Source: Thermoanaerobaculia bacterium (GTDB lineage: Bacteria; Acidobacteriota; Thermoanaerobaculia; Gp7-AA8). From it: a stretch of 35,604 nucleotides of DNA. Location: assembly GCA_017883235.1 (NCBI GenBank), contig JADGNY010000071.1, positions 1-35,604 on the forward strand, in the 5' to 3' direction. Made by a program: the position numbers and the translations under genes. Below are positions 15,636 to 23,114 of this stretch, piece by piece (positions within the stretch are counted from its first letter, which is position 1; each line of letters begins with the position of its first letter). The notes beneath the pieces are model-generated. The model was not told where the DNA came from. It did not search any database and worked only from the letters and a program-made list of their open reading frames with translations.

Positions 15636-16424
15636 ATGATCAACATCCTCTACATCGGTGACGTCGTCGGCCAGCCGGGCCGGAAGGCGCTCCATCAGAA
15701 ACTGAATCATGTCGTCGATCGGGAAAAGATCGATTTCACGATCGTCAACATCGAGAACGCTGCCGGCGGATTCGGCGTCACCGAGGCCATCATGGAGGAG
15801 CTGTCCGAGCTTCCCATCAACGCCTACACTTCGGGCAATCACATCTGGGACAAGAAGGACTTCGTTGAGAACTACGACCACTACGAGCATGTGGTCCGTC
15901 CGGCGAACTATCCTCAGGCTAATGCCGGCAAGGGGCGCGTGATCCGGCAGACGGCGGCCGGCGTGAACGTGGCCGTCGTGCAGGTCATGGGAAACGTGTT
16001 CATGCCGCCGTGCGACAACCCGTTCTACGTGATGGAGCGCGAGTTGAAGGAGATCGGCGACGCGGCAAGAGTAATCATCGTCGACATCCATTGCGAGGCC
16101 ACCTCGGAGAAGCAGGCCATGGGCAGGCATCTCGACGGCCGTGTCTCCGCCGTCGTCGGAACGCATACGCACGTGCCGACGGCCGATGAGCGGATCCTGC
16201 CGCTGGGGACCGCGTTCCAGACCGATGTCGGGATGACCGGCGCCTACGACTCGATCATCGGATTCCGTCCCGACGAGGTGCTCTACCGTTTTCTGATGAA
16301 TACGCCGAAGAAGCTGGAAGTGGCCAGGCGCGATATCCGCCTCACCGGGGCTATGATCGAGGTCGATGAGACGACCGGCCGGGCCTCGCGGATCGTCCGG
16401 ATTCAAGAGAGAGTCGAGGAGTAG
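15636..16424 (+). CDS. ymdB: YmdB-family metallophosphoesterase (TIGR00282)
   Basis: The 262-residue protein belongs to a family of metal-dependent 2',3'-cyclic nucleotide phosphodiesterases. Metal-site motifs are GDVVGQPGR (9-17), ENAAGGFG, SGNHIWD, DIHCEATSEK and GTHTHVPTADE. The length is normal. It sits directly after rny, a partnership known from Bacillus, where YmdB influences RNase Y activity. The stop overlaps the next gene's GTG start by one base (TAGTG), so the next gene is probably co-translated. Confidence 0.93.
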   Translation: MINILYIGDVVGQPGRKALHQKLNHVVDREKIDFTIVNIENAAGGFGVTEAIMEELSELPINAYTSGNHIWDKKDFVENYDHYEHVVRPANYPQANAGKGRVIRQTAAGVNVAVVQVMGNVFMPPCDNPFYVMERELKEIGDAARVIIVDIHCEATSEKQAMGRHLDGRVSAVVGTHTHVPTADERILPLGTAFQTDVGMTGAYDSIIGFRPDEVLYRFLMNTPKKLEVARRDIRLTGAMIEVDETTGRASRIVRIQERVEE

Positions 16425-17014
16425 TGCGACTCGGCGTGATTACGCTCGGGCATGTTCATGCCGAGGAGCTCACCGCTCTGACGCCGCACCTCCAGCATCT
16501 CGAACAGCTCGTTCTCGATGTGCCGTTTGATGATCCGTTATCGAAGCATCGCGCGGAATTGAATCGCGCCGTCGACGCGGCATCGGACGACTGGCTGCTC
16601 ATCGTCCGCGAGCGCGAGATCGTCGATGACGCCATCGCGCGCGAGATCACCGAAGCCATGCGCGTGCAGAACGCCTGGGGATTCCGGATCCGCTCGGTGC
16701 CGATGTACGCCGGCAAGCCGCTGCGCATTGGTGTGAATGACGGCGAGCTGCGGCTGTTTCATCGCCGGCATCTGCTTCGACGCGGCGAGTTGGGTGTGCA
16801 GGGAACCGTCATTCGACTGAGCAATGTGCTTCGCTCGATGAGTTTCGACTCTTCGGATGCGCATCGCGAATACCTGGCGAAGAACGGTGTGCCGCATTCG
16901 CTGTTGCGGCGGCTGCTGCTGTTCGCGCATCACGTGGCCGTCACCCGCGCGCACGACGCGAACACGTTGCGGTATCTGTGGTTTGAGGCGGGGTACGACC
17001 ACGGAGCCCGGTGA
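16424..17014 (+). CDS. Hypothetical protein, GT2-like C-terminal segment without catalytic N-terminus
   Basis: The 196-residue protein starts at GTG overlapping the ymdB stop. The segment DDWLLIVREREIVDDAIAREI, followed by WGFRIRSVPMYAGKPLRIG and then GELRLFHRRH, follows the order seen in the second half of WaaE/KdtX-type GT2 glycosyltransferases. In those proteins the first motif carries a catalytic or metal-binding D-x-D; here it reads VREREI, and the N-terminal nucleotide-binding motif (SVIIPTYN type) is absent. It is probably a non-catalytic relative or a shortened enzyme. The link to ymdB by overlap is unusual and its role is unknown. Confidence 0.6.
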   Translation: MRLGVITLGHVHAEELTALTPHLQHLEQLVLDVPFDDPLSKHRAELNRAVDAASDDWLLIVREREIVDDAIAREITEAMRVQNAWGFRIRSVPMYAGKPLRIGVNDGELRLFHRRHLLRRGELGVQGTVIRLSNVLRSMSFDSSDAHREYLAKNGVPHSLLRRLLLFAHHVAVTRAHDANTLRYLWFEAGYDHGAR

Positions 17015-17033
17015 TTCATACGCAACGCTTGCA

Positions 17034-17077
17034 GCACAGAGACACAGAGATCACGGAAACCTCTGTGTTCTCTGTGC
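17034..17077. terminator. Hairpin between convergent genes
   Basis: GCACAGAGACACAGAG (17034-17049) can pair with CTCTGTGTTCTCTGTGC (17061-17077) with one bulge. It lies between the convergent genes ending at 17014 and 17101. No T-run follows, so termination is inferred from position. It shares the CACAGAG unit with the repeat at 26840-27207. Confidence 0.45.
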
Positions 17078-17100
17078 CTCCGTGGTGAAGGTCTCTCGAC

Positions 17101-17475
17101 TCACGCCATCAGCGGCTGCAGCGACGGTTTCCCTGACGACAACGCCCGCAATGTTCCATTTGCGCGGAACTGGCGCGGCGACATGCCGAATCGTTCCCGG
17201 AACTGCTGGCGGAAGTAGTTCTCCGAGTCGAAGCCGCAGCGGCGTGCGATCTGGGAGATGCGCATGTTGCCGCCCTTCAGGAGGCGGGCGGCTTTTTCCA
17301 TGCGCTTCTCTTTCAGGAAGTGGCTGAGCAATCGGCCGGTAATCCGATGAAAGCGCCCGGAGACGTACTGTCGCGTGTATCCGAGCTCTTTGGTCACGGC
17401 TTCGACTGTCAATTCTTCGTCCGCGCGCATACGACGGCGCACCGTCTTGATCAGAGCGCGTAAGAGGCCATCCAT
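17101..17475 (-). CDS. AraC-type HTH transcriptional regulator, DNA-binding domain only
   Basis: The 124-residue protein consists almost entirely of the two helix-turn-helix motifs of the AraC/XylS family: LTVEAVTKELGYTRQYVSGRFHR, then RISQIARRCGFDSENYFRQQF with FGMSPRQFR. The sensory N-terminal domain of the family is missing. The ATG at 17475 is chosen because AGGAGG lies 6-7 nt upstream, and the earlier ATG at 17490 overlaps that site. It is divergent from the TonB-like mini-ORF at 17571; control of that gene or of itself is possible. Ligand and targets are unknown. Confidence 0.85.
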   Translation of the reverse strand: MDGLLRALIKTVRRRMRADEELTVEAVTKELGYTRQYVSGRFHRITGRLLSHFLKEKRMEKAARLLKGGNMRISQIARRCGFDSENYFRQQFRERFGMSPRQFRANGTLRALSSGKPSLQPLMA

Positions 17476-17570
17476 AGCGGTCCTCCTCATGGAAGCGCCA
17501 GGCCCGCTGCTGTACTCTTGAGTGAGTTCAGAGCGCGCACCCGGCCATTAATCGACGTAAGTGTGGCGAC

Positions 17571-17750
17571 ATGATAGTCCAAATCGATCCGAACGGCGAC
17601 GTCTGCGCCGCGAGAATTCTGCGAGGCCTCGATGCCGAATTCGATCGTGCCGCGATCGTCTCGGTGAAGCGATGGAAGTTCCGGCCGGCCATCAGCAATG
17701 CGGGCAAACCGGTAACCGGAGCGTTCAGCGTTACCGCCAAGGCCGACTGA
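17571..17750 (+). pseudogene. Orphan TonB C-terminal domain fragment
   Basis: The 59-residue frame MIVQIDPNGDVCAARILRGLD, continuing FDRAAIVSVKRWKFRPA and then AGKPVTGAF, follows the TonB C-terminal pattern (IDPNGxVxxxxIxRGLxxxxDxAAxxxxxxWxFxPAxxxGxPV). It also aligns with the C-terminus of the pseudokinase at 27223-29070. The membrane anchor and proline-rich linker of a TonB protein are absent: the frame upstream runs only to a stop at 17523-17525. It is likely the remnant of a larger gene, though a free domain expressed with mazG, 18 nt downstream, cannot be excluded. Confidence 0.6.
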
Positions 17751-17756
17751 CGCGGC

Positions 17757-17762
17757 TACACT
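17757..17762 (+). promoter_or_regulatory. Putative -10 element, leaderless start
   Basis: TACACT lies 6 nt upstream of the mazG-like ATG at 17769, with no Shine-Dalgarno sequence. Confidence 0.4.
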
Positions 17763-17768
17763 CATGCC

Positions 17769-18083
17769 ATGAGCTTTGCGCCGATCCAGAAGGAAGTCGA
17801 CGACTACATCTCCCAGTTCAAAGAAGGCTACTTTCCGCCGCTGTCGATGCTGGCGCGTTTGACCGAGGAACTGGGCGAGCTGGCCCGTGCGCTGAGTCAC
17901 GACGCCGGATTCAAGAAGCCGAAGAGCGGGGAGGCGAAGGGAGATGTGGCCGAAGAGTTGTCTGATCTGATCTTCGTCGCCGTATGCCTTGCCAACTCCC
18001 TCGGCATCGATCTCGATGAGGCCTTCGGCGCCGCGATGACGAAGTACCGGGTCCGGGATGCCGATCGCTGGACGAGGAAATAG
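17769..18083 (+). CDS. MazG-like nucleotide pyrophosphohydrolase
   Basis: A 104-residue single-domain protein of the all-alpha NTP pyrophosphatase superfamily, which hydrolyses (deoxy)nucleoside triphosphates to monophosphates, often as house-cleaning. The magnesium-binding pattern is present: EELGELARAL (ExxE) in the second helix and DVAEELSDLIF (ExxD type) in the third. It is followed by DADRWTRK, typical of the short YpjD-like members. Exact substrate cannot be told from sequence. Confidence 0.88.
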   Translation: MSFAPIQKEVDDYISQFKEGYFPPLSMLARLTEELGELARALSHDAGFKKPKSGEAKGDVAEELSDLIFVAVCLANSLGIDLDEAFGAAMTKYRVRDADRWTRK

Positions 18084-18236
18084 CGGTTGCGCGGGTTTCG
18101 GGGTTGCGGGGTCTCGCCGTGGATTGCTCGCTTGCCAACGTGACAACTTGGAACCCCCTTCTGAACATGAGAGTGACGCGCCGGCGATTTTCCCCCCCAA
18201 CACCCCGCCCCCGGAATGACAGATCCCCCCGCGTGT

Positions 18237-18242
18237 TACGAT
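18237..18242 (+). promoter_or_regulatory. Putative extended -10 element, leaderless start
   Basis: TACGAT, preceded by TGT (TGn extension), lies 8 nt upstream of the ATG at 18251. ATGACA at 18216-18221 is a possible -35 with a 15-bp spacer. Confidence 0.45.
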
Positions 18243-18250
18243 TTATCCCA

Positions 18251-18928
18251 ATGCGGCCCGTTTCCATTTTCCTGGCGCTCGCGCTCTTCGGCGCCTCTCT
18301 CCAGGCGCAGGTGCACCTGATCATCAAGCGCGACGGCAGGAAGGTCATCTCGAACTTCGGCGCGGCGTCGTCGTCGCATGGGAGCGATTGGAGCTGGTGG
18401 GCCAGACAGCGCGACCGGCGCTCCAGTTACGACAGCTTCATCGACCGCTATGCGGCCCAGTATCGCGTCGACCCCGTGTTCGTCCGGGCGGTCATCCAGG
18501 TCGAGTCCGACTTCAATCCCCGTTGCGTCTCCAACAAAGGCGCCCGAGGGTTGATGCAGCTCATGCCGGAGACCGCGCGGCAATACGGTGTGCGCAACGT
18601 TTTCGATCCCGAGGACAACATTCGTGGCGGCGTGCACAACCTGGCCGACCTGCTGGCGCGTCATAGCGGCGATCTCCGCCGCGTGCTGGCCGCGTACAAC
18701 GCCGGAGATGGCGCCGTGGCCAAGTATCGCGGGATCCCGCCATATGAGGAGACGATGACGTACGTGAAGCGGGCGCTGACGGTCTACTACGGTTCGCCCT
18801 ACCAATCCAGCCAGGTGGCCAGCTTCGCGGCCGCCTACCGCGGCCGCAAACTGACCGGTGGATTCGGCGCGAGCGTGCAACCGATCGTGGCCATGCTTCC
18901 CGGCATGCGTTACCTCGGCACCCGTTGA
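18251..18928 (+). CDS. Lytic transglycosylase (SLT domain), exported
   Basis: The 225-residue protein cleaves peptidoglycan glycan strands in the periplasm. It has an N-terminal signal peptide (MRPVSIFLALALFGASLQAQ) with probable cleavage after the AQ region, then an SLT domain. The catalytic Glu is in VIQVESDFNP, followed by GARGLMQLMPETARQYGV and the VLAAYNAGDGAV motif. The start at 18251 is preferred over the longer frame from 18104, whose first 49 codons would precede the signal peptide and include a promoter box. Confidence 0.93.
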   Translation: MRPVSIFLALALFGASLQAQVHLIIKRDGRKVISNFGAASSSHGSDWSWWARQRDRRSSYDSFIDRYAAQYRVDPVFVRAVIQVESDFNPRCVSNKGARGLMQLMPETARQYGVRNVFDPEDNIRGGVHNLADLLARHSGDLRRVLAAYNAGDGAVAKYRGIPPYEETMTYVKRALTVYYGSPYQSSQVASFAAAYRGRKLTGGFGASVQPIVAMLPGMRYLGTR

Positions 18929-18945
18929 GCGGTACGAGCCGCTGA

Positions 18946-18951
18946 TACAAT
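18946..18951 (+). promoter_or_regulatory. Putative -10 element, leaderless start
   Basis: TACAAT lies 10 nt upstream of the ATG at 18962. TTGAGC at 18925-18930 could be a -35 with a 15-bp spacer. No Shine-Dalgarno sequence is seen. Confidence 0.45.
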
Positions 18952-18961
18952 TCGCCACGGT

Positions 18962-20281
18962 ATGCCCGAACGTGACCCTCTCGTAGCGCCGCCGTTCGAC
19001 CAAGGCGTCTTCCTCCTCCACTACAACCGCGGCCGTGAAGCGTTTCAGGAGGCCAGGTACGCCGAGGCCAGGCGGGAGCTGGAAAATGCGCAGCGGCTTC
19101 GCCCTGACGATGCCGACGTACTCAACCTCCTCGGTCTGGTCTACTTCAAGACGAACGCCTTCCCCGAGGCCGAAGTCATCTATCGAAGGCTGGCGCAGGA
19201 GAATCCGAACGTTTTCATTCTCCACTCCAACCTGGGGCTGATCCTCTTCAAGCAGGGGAAGCTGGATGAGTCGGAGCAATACCTGCTTCGCGCCATCGAG
19301 CTGCGCCCGAACTACGCCAAGTCGCATCTCTATCTCGGCCTGCTCTATCGCCAGCGCCGGAAATTCAGTGCCGCGCTCGAGCACCTTCGCTTCGCCGGCG
19401 CCGAAAAGATCGTCCGCGAGGTGGAAGCCGAGATGAGGCCGCAAGGCTCTGTCCCCGCCGCCAGCCCCATCCAGCCGATTCGCCGTGAGACCAAAGTCAC
19501 CACGCAGAAGATCGTTCCGCTCGCCCCCGCGCGCACGGGCGAGGTGAAGCCGCTCATGACCCAGCCCGGCAGAGTGCCGATGCCAGCCGGAGCGCCGGTC
19601 ACGATGCCCGACACCGCCCTTACCGCCGCGCGTAAGCTGCAGGACGCCGTCGATGAGACGCAGCTCGCCGAGGAAAAGCGGCTCGATCTCGCCCACAAGA
19701 TCGAAGGGGCGTCGAAAACCTTCACGCTCCACGAGAACGGTTTCCTGGAGATCAACTTCGGCCGCAGCGTTCACGTCAAGCGCGGCACGGTCTCGAGTTA
19801 CTCCGGCAATCTCAAGTTCGTCGCCGAGTCGGGGCTCCTCGGCACGACCGCGCAGACGTTGGTCAAAGCAGTCGGGCAGGGGAAGATTTTCGTTTACGAG
19901 AAGGGGCGCAAGACCTTCCTGCTCGATCTCAACGAGGAATTCATCTACGTCGAGGGGAGCAACCTCCTGGCGCTCGAAGACACGCTCACATACCGCGTCG
20001 AGCCGATCTACGACAGCACCTACCAGCGCAAGATCGACACAGTGAAGATCTTCGGCAAGGGCTCGCTGGCCATCTCCACGCATATCGAGCCGCTTACGCT
20101 CCGGGTCACGCGCGAATATCCGCTGTCGATTTCGTCGAATGCGCTCGTGGCCTGGACCGGCAATGTGATCCCGGCCGTGATGGACGACAAGTCACTCGAG
20201 AACGTAATGATCGAGAATGCCGATGAGGCCGGATTCAAGATCCGCTTCGAGGGCGACGGCGTCGTTGTCAGCGAACAGTAA
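18962..20281 (+). CDS. TPR protein with AIM24-like C-terminal domain
   Basis: The 439-residue protein has no signal peptide. Residues about 15-140 contain three to four tetratricopeptide repeats (NRGREAFQEARYAEARRELENA; VLNLLGLVYFKTNAFPEAE; HSNLGLILFKQGKLDESEQYL; SHLYLGLLYRQRRKFSAALEHL). A Pro-rich linker follows (about 160-220). The C-terminal 200 residues resemble the AIM24/TerD-fold domain, with LEINFGRSVHVKRGTVSSYSG, GKIFVYEKG and LSISSNALVAWTGNV. In other bacteria this pairing is of unknown function; a protein-interaction scaffold is the safest statement. Confidence 0.8.
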   Translation: MPERDPLVAPPFDQGVFLLHYNRGREAFQEARYAEARRELENAQRLRPDDADVLNLLGLVYFKTNAFPEAEVIYRRLAQENPNVFILHSNLGLILFKQGKLDESEQYLLRAIELRPNYAKSHLYLGLLYRQRRKFSAALEHLRFAGAEKIVREVEAEMRPQGSVPAASPIQPIRRETKVTTQKIVPLAPARTGEVKPLMTQPGRVPMPAGAPVTMPDTALTAARKLQDAVDETQLAEEKRLDLAHKIEGASKTFTLHENGFLEINFGRSVHVKRGTVSSYSGNLKFVAESGLLGTTAQTLVKAVGQGKIFVYEKGRKTFLLDLNEEFIYVEGSNLLALEDTLTYRVEPIYDSTYQRKIDTVKIFGKGSLAISTHIEPLTLRVTREYPLSISSNALVAWTGNVIPAVMDDKSLENVMIENADEAGFKIRFEGDGVVVSEQ

Positions 20282-20318
20282 CAGTAAGCGCAAGTAACGA
20301 ATGTTACTGTTGGGGCAG

Positions 20319-20324
20319 TACAAT
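20319..20324 (+). promoter_or_regulatory. Putative -10 element deciding the start at 20334
   Basis: TACAAT lies 9 nt upstream of the ATG at 20334 and downstream of an in-frame ATG at 20301, which argues for the shorter protein. Confidence 0.4.
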
Positions 20325-20333
20325 CCTGTTCCT

Positions 20334-20615
20334 ATGGCGAAAAGCGATAAACCAAGCCCCCCGGTTATTAAGGCTGACTCGTGGGCCAAGATCACAGTCG
20401 TACTTCTGGACAGGCATGTGGCCTATCTCGATCTGATCGCGGTCGATATCCGTCTCGAGCACGGCTTTGCGATCTCCCGCGCCGAGCTCATTCGATCCCT
20501 GATTGAGGCCGCGAGCCACAGCGGACTGGTTCTCTCCGATGCCGCCGACATGAAGCAGATGATCGAAATGCTTCGCGGCGTCTGGAGCGGCGGCAAACCA
20601 CGGCGCAAGCGGTAA
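20334..20615 (+). CDS. Small ribbon-helix-helix-like protein
   Basis: The 93-residue protein is rich in Lys and Arg at both ends. The centre reads as a strand (KITVVLL) followed by two helices (DRHVAYLDLIAVDIRLEHG and SRAELIRSLIEAA), the arrangement of a ribbon-helix-helix DNA-binding fold. The fold assignment rests on this pattern only. The start at 20334 is preferred because a TACAAT precedes it; the ATG at 20301 would add 11 residues. It could be a transcriptional regulator; no antitoxin partner is visible beside it, as the next gene is fpg. Confidence 0.55.
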   Translation: MAKSDKPSPPVIKADSWAKITVVLLDRHVAYLDLIAVDIRLEHGFAISRAELIRSLIEAASHSGLVLSDAADMKQMIEMLRGVWSGGKPRRKR

Positions 20616-20632
20616 TCGTGTCACCGGCATCG

Positions 20633-20638
20633 TAGACT
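20633..20638 (+). promoter_or_regulatory. Putative -10 element, leaderless start
   Basis: TAGACT lies 10 nt upstream of the fpg-like ATG at 20649. No Shine-Dalgarno sequence is seen. Confidence 0.35.
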
Positions 20639-20648
20639 TCTCCGATCC

Positions 20649-21431
20649 ATGCCGGAGTTGCCGGAGGTCGAGCTGTACTGCCGCTACGTTGCGCGTCATG
20701 CGCTGCAGCAGCGCATAACGTCGGTGCGCGTCCTCGATGAGCGCATCCTGGGCGTCCGGAAGGCGGTGCTGCTGCGAGCCTTGACCGGCCGGCAGCTCAC
20801 GCGCGTGCGGCGCCATGGCAAACACCTGTTCGCCGACGCCGGCTCGACCTGGCTGCACATTCACTTTGGAATGAGCGGCGACCTCTACTGGTACCAGGGC
20901 GATGCCGGGCAGCCGCGGTTCGCACGCGTCATTTTCGATTTTGAGGACGGAGCCCGGCTCGCGTACGACGATATGCGCCTTTTCGGAGTCGTCGAGGTCA
21001 CGCCCGATCCAGACGCCTTCATCACCGAGCATCGTCTCGGTCCCGATCCGCTCGATTCCGCGTTCCGGCTGCCACTTTTCCGTCGCATCGTGACTGGTCG
21101 GCGCGGCGCCGTGAAGTCGCTGCTGCTGTCGCAGGACATCATCGCCGGAATGGGAAATCTCTACGCAGACGAGGCGCTGTACCGAGCGTCGATCCATCCA
21201 CGCCGGGCGGTGGACACACTCTCCGCGGCCGAGGTCAAAGCGATCTTCCATTCCATGCGTGCCATTCTGAAGGAGGCCATCGCTTTCAAATCCCGCGGTG
21301 GCGATTACCCGGGACGCTACCTCGTGCAGCACCGCGAGGAAGGCGATCGCTGCCCGCTCTGCGGCGGCACGATCCAGCGAACGGTGGTGTTCGGCAGAAC
21401 GACGTATTTTTGCGGAAGGCACCAGAAGTAA
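20649..21431 (+). CDS. Fpg/Nei-family DNA glycosylase
   Basis: A base-excision repair enzyme that removes oxidised bases and nicks the strand. The 260-residue protein has the N-terminal PELPEVE (catalytic Pro2, Glu3), the Lys in RRHGKHLF, the helix-two-turn-helix GMGNLYADEALYRASIHP, and a C-terminal zinc finger. The finger reads CPLCGG, 14 further residues, then FCGRHQK: the fourth ligand position is His where Fpg normally has Cys, with spacing otherwise unchanged, and the conserved Arg (GRTTYF) is kept. I cannot tell Fpg (8-oxoguanine) from Nei (oxidised pyrimidine) specificity by eye, although the PELPEVE opening favours Fpg. Confidence 0.92.
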   Translation: MPELPEVELYCRYVARHALQQRITSVRVLDERILGVRKAVLLRALTGRQLTRVRRHGKHLFADAGSTWLHIHFGMSGDLYWYQGDAGQPRFARVIFDFEDGARLAYDDMRLFGVVEVTPDPDAFITEHRLGPDPLDSAFRLPLFRRIVTGRRGAVKSLLLSQDIIAGMGNLYADEALYRASIHPRRAVDTLSAAEVKAIFHSMRAILKEAIAFKSRGGDYPGRYLVQHREEGDRCPLCGGTIQRTVVFGRTTYFCGRHQK

Positions 21432-21505
21432 CGGGGCTACGCGGTCTCGCGGTTGCGGGATTCGGAGACGTCGCCCATGGGGGAGTATGTCAGGATTACA
21501 TCCTC

Positions 21506-22210
21506 ATGCGTATTCGGGTCGGCACCAGCGGCTACAGCTATAAAGAGTGGAAGGGGACGTTCTACCCCGAGGATCTTCCGGCGGCGAAGATGTTGCCGTA
21601 TTACGGCGAGCGCTTCGATTCCGTCGAGATCAACAACACCTTCTACCGGATGCCGGACGCGAAGATGGTAGGCAAGTGGGGCGAGCAGGTGCCGGACGCG
21701 TTCACGTTCGTGCTCAAGGCGCCGCAGCGGATCACCCATCAGAAGAAGCTGGCCGGCACGGCGGACGACGTCCGTTTCCTCTTCGATGCTGCCGAGACTC
21801 TGGGGCCGAAGCTCGGTCCGGTTCTGTTTCAGCTTCCACCGTATTCGCGGAAGGATCCGGTGCGCCTTCGGGAGTTCGTCTCCTCGCTGCCGGCCGCGCG
21901 CAAGGTTGCCTTCGAGTTCCGCCACGACTCGTGGTTCGACGACGAGATCTACGACATCCTCCGCGGGCGGGACATCGCTCTCTGCGCGGCGGATACCGAT
22001 GAAGTGACCGATGTCGAGAAGCTCCTGGTGCCGACGGCATCGTGGGGATACATGCGTCTGCGCAGGGCGGAGTACGCCGAGGAGGAGTTGGAGGCGTGGG
22101 CGGAACGGGTGAAGCGGCAGGCCTGGAACGAGGCGTATGTGTTTTTTAAGCATGAGGACGAGGGGAAGGGGCCGCGCTTCGCGGTCGACTTCCGTGCGCG
22201 GCTTCGTTGA
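21506..22210 (+). CDS. DUF72 (YecE-like) family protein
   Basis: A 234-residue TIM-barrel-like protein of the DUF72 family, recognised by MRIRVGTSGYSYKEWKGTFYPEDLP, SVEINNTFYRMP, FVLKAPQRITHQKKL, VLFQLPP and VAFEFRHDSWF. The biochemical function of the family is not established. The start at 21506 matches the conserved N-terminus; the longer frame from 21410 overlaps fpg and lacks similarity. The stop overlaps the TTG start of the acyltransferase gene by 3 nt, suggesting co-translation. Confidence 0.9.
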   Translation: MRIRVGTSGYSYKEWKGTFYPEDLPAAKMLPYYGERFDSVEINNTFYRMPDAKMVGKWGEQVPDAFTFVLKAPQRITHQKKLAGTADDVRFLFDAAETLGPKLGPVLFQLPPYSRKDPVRLREFVSSLPAARKVAFEFRHDSWFDDEIYDILRGRDIALCAADTDEVTDVEKLLVPTASWGYMRLRRAEYAEEELEAWAERVKRQAWNEAYVFFKHEDEGKGPRFAVDFRARLR

Positions 22211-22953
22211 CGGCGCGGCGCGCCCTCGCTAACCTTCGCCAAGTGTCACTGCTGCGGAGCCTGATGGTCTGCTCGATGTTGCTCACGCTGAAGTACGTGA
22301 GCAAGATCTTCTATCGCTACGACGTCGACTGGGTCGGCGACGTTTTGCCGAAGCCGTGGCATCAGATCCGGCTGGTGGCCTTCCTCAATCACACCAGCCT
22401 CTTCGAGCCGGTGTTCCTCGGCGGCGTCCCCAATCACTTCCTCTGGCGTCTGGCCGCGCACGGCGTCGTCCCGGCGGCGGACAAGACCACGGGCCGGCCG
22501 CTCGTCGGCATGATCTTCAAGTTCGTCGCCCATCACGTTGTGGCTATTACCCGCGAGCGCGATCACACCTGGTTCAATCTGCTGAACAAAATCGACCCGA
22601 ATTCGATGGTCATCATTCTCCCCGAGGGGCGGATGAAGCGCGCCAACGGTCTCGACCTCCACGGCAATCCGATGAGCGTCCGCGGCGGCATTGCCGACAT
22701 CCTCCTGGCCATGAAACAGGGGAGGATGCTGGTCGCCTACAGCGGCGGACTGCATCACGTGCAGCACCCGGGCGGCCTGCCGCGCATCTTCAAGACCGTC
22801 CGTCTGCGCCTGGAGATCCTCGACATCGCCGGCTACATCGAGGAGATGATGCGCAGCGGCGGCGCCGATCAGTTCAAGAAGAACGTGATGCGCGACCTCG
22901 ACCGCCGCCGCGATTTCTATTGCCCCGATGAGGGACTTCGGAAGACGGCGTAG
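22207..22953 (+). CDS. PlsC-like acyltransferase with HX4E motif
   Basis: The 248-residue protein belongs to the lysophospholipid/glycerol-phosphate acyltransferase superfamily. Block I reads NHTSLFEP, giving H-x4-E instead of the usual H-x4-D catalytic pair. Block III is present as ILPEGRMKRANG. A hydrophobic N-terminal stretch (about 14-30) may associate with the membrane. The start is a TTG at 22207 overlapping the DUF72 stop. An Asp-to-Glu change in the charge-relay position could keep activity, but a related transferase with another acceptor is equally possible. Confidence 0.72.
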   Translation: MTARRALANLRQVSLLRSLMVCSMLLTLKYVSKIFYRYDVDWVGDVLPKPWHQIRLVAFLNHTSLFEPVFLGGVPNHFLWRLAAHGVVPAADKTTGRPLVGMIFKFVAHHVVAITRERDHTWFNLLNKIDPNSMVIILPEGRMKRANGLDLHGNPMSVRGGIADILLAMKQGRMLVAYSGGLHHVQHPGGLPRIFKTVRLRLEILDIAGYIEEMMRSGGADQFKKNVMRDLDRRRDFYCPDEGLRKTA

Positions 22954-22975
22954 GCCGGCTTCCGTAGCCGTTCAA

Positions 22976-23099
22976 TCCTGACGGCGAGCGCAGCGAGCCT
23001 TGTCAGGATCTCCGGTTAGGCCGCGCGGCAGTCGGTTCCAGTAGATCCCTCGCGGCTCCACCGGAGATCCTGACAGGTTCGCTGCGCTCGCCGTCAGGA
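22976..23099. repeat. Inverted repeat between convergent genes
   Basis: The arms at 22976-23015 and 23061-23099 (core GACGGCGAGCGCAGCGA and TCAGGATCTCCGG) are complementary over about 39 bp with one small indel. It lies between genes ending at 22953 (plus) and 23115 (minus) and may work as a two-way terminator. Confidence 0.8.
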
Positions 23100-23114
23100 T
23101 GCAGCTACGAGCAC

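Noticed and set aside
17487-18203. Minus-strand open frame of 238 codons
   Set aside because: It lies opposite the TonB fragment and mazG-like gene, both of which have recognisable motifs; its own translation has none.
18236-20083. Minus-strand frame of 615 codons
   Set aside because: Antisense to the lytic transglycosylase and TPR-AIM24 genes, which have clear domains.
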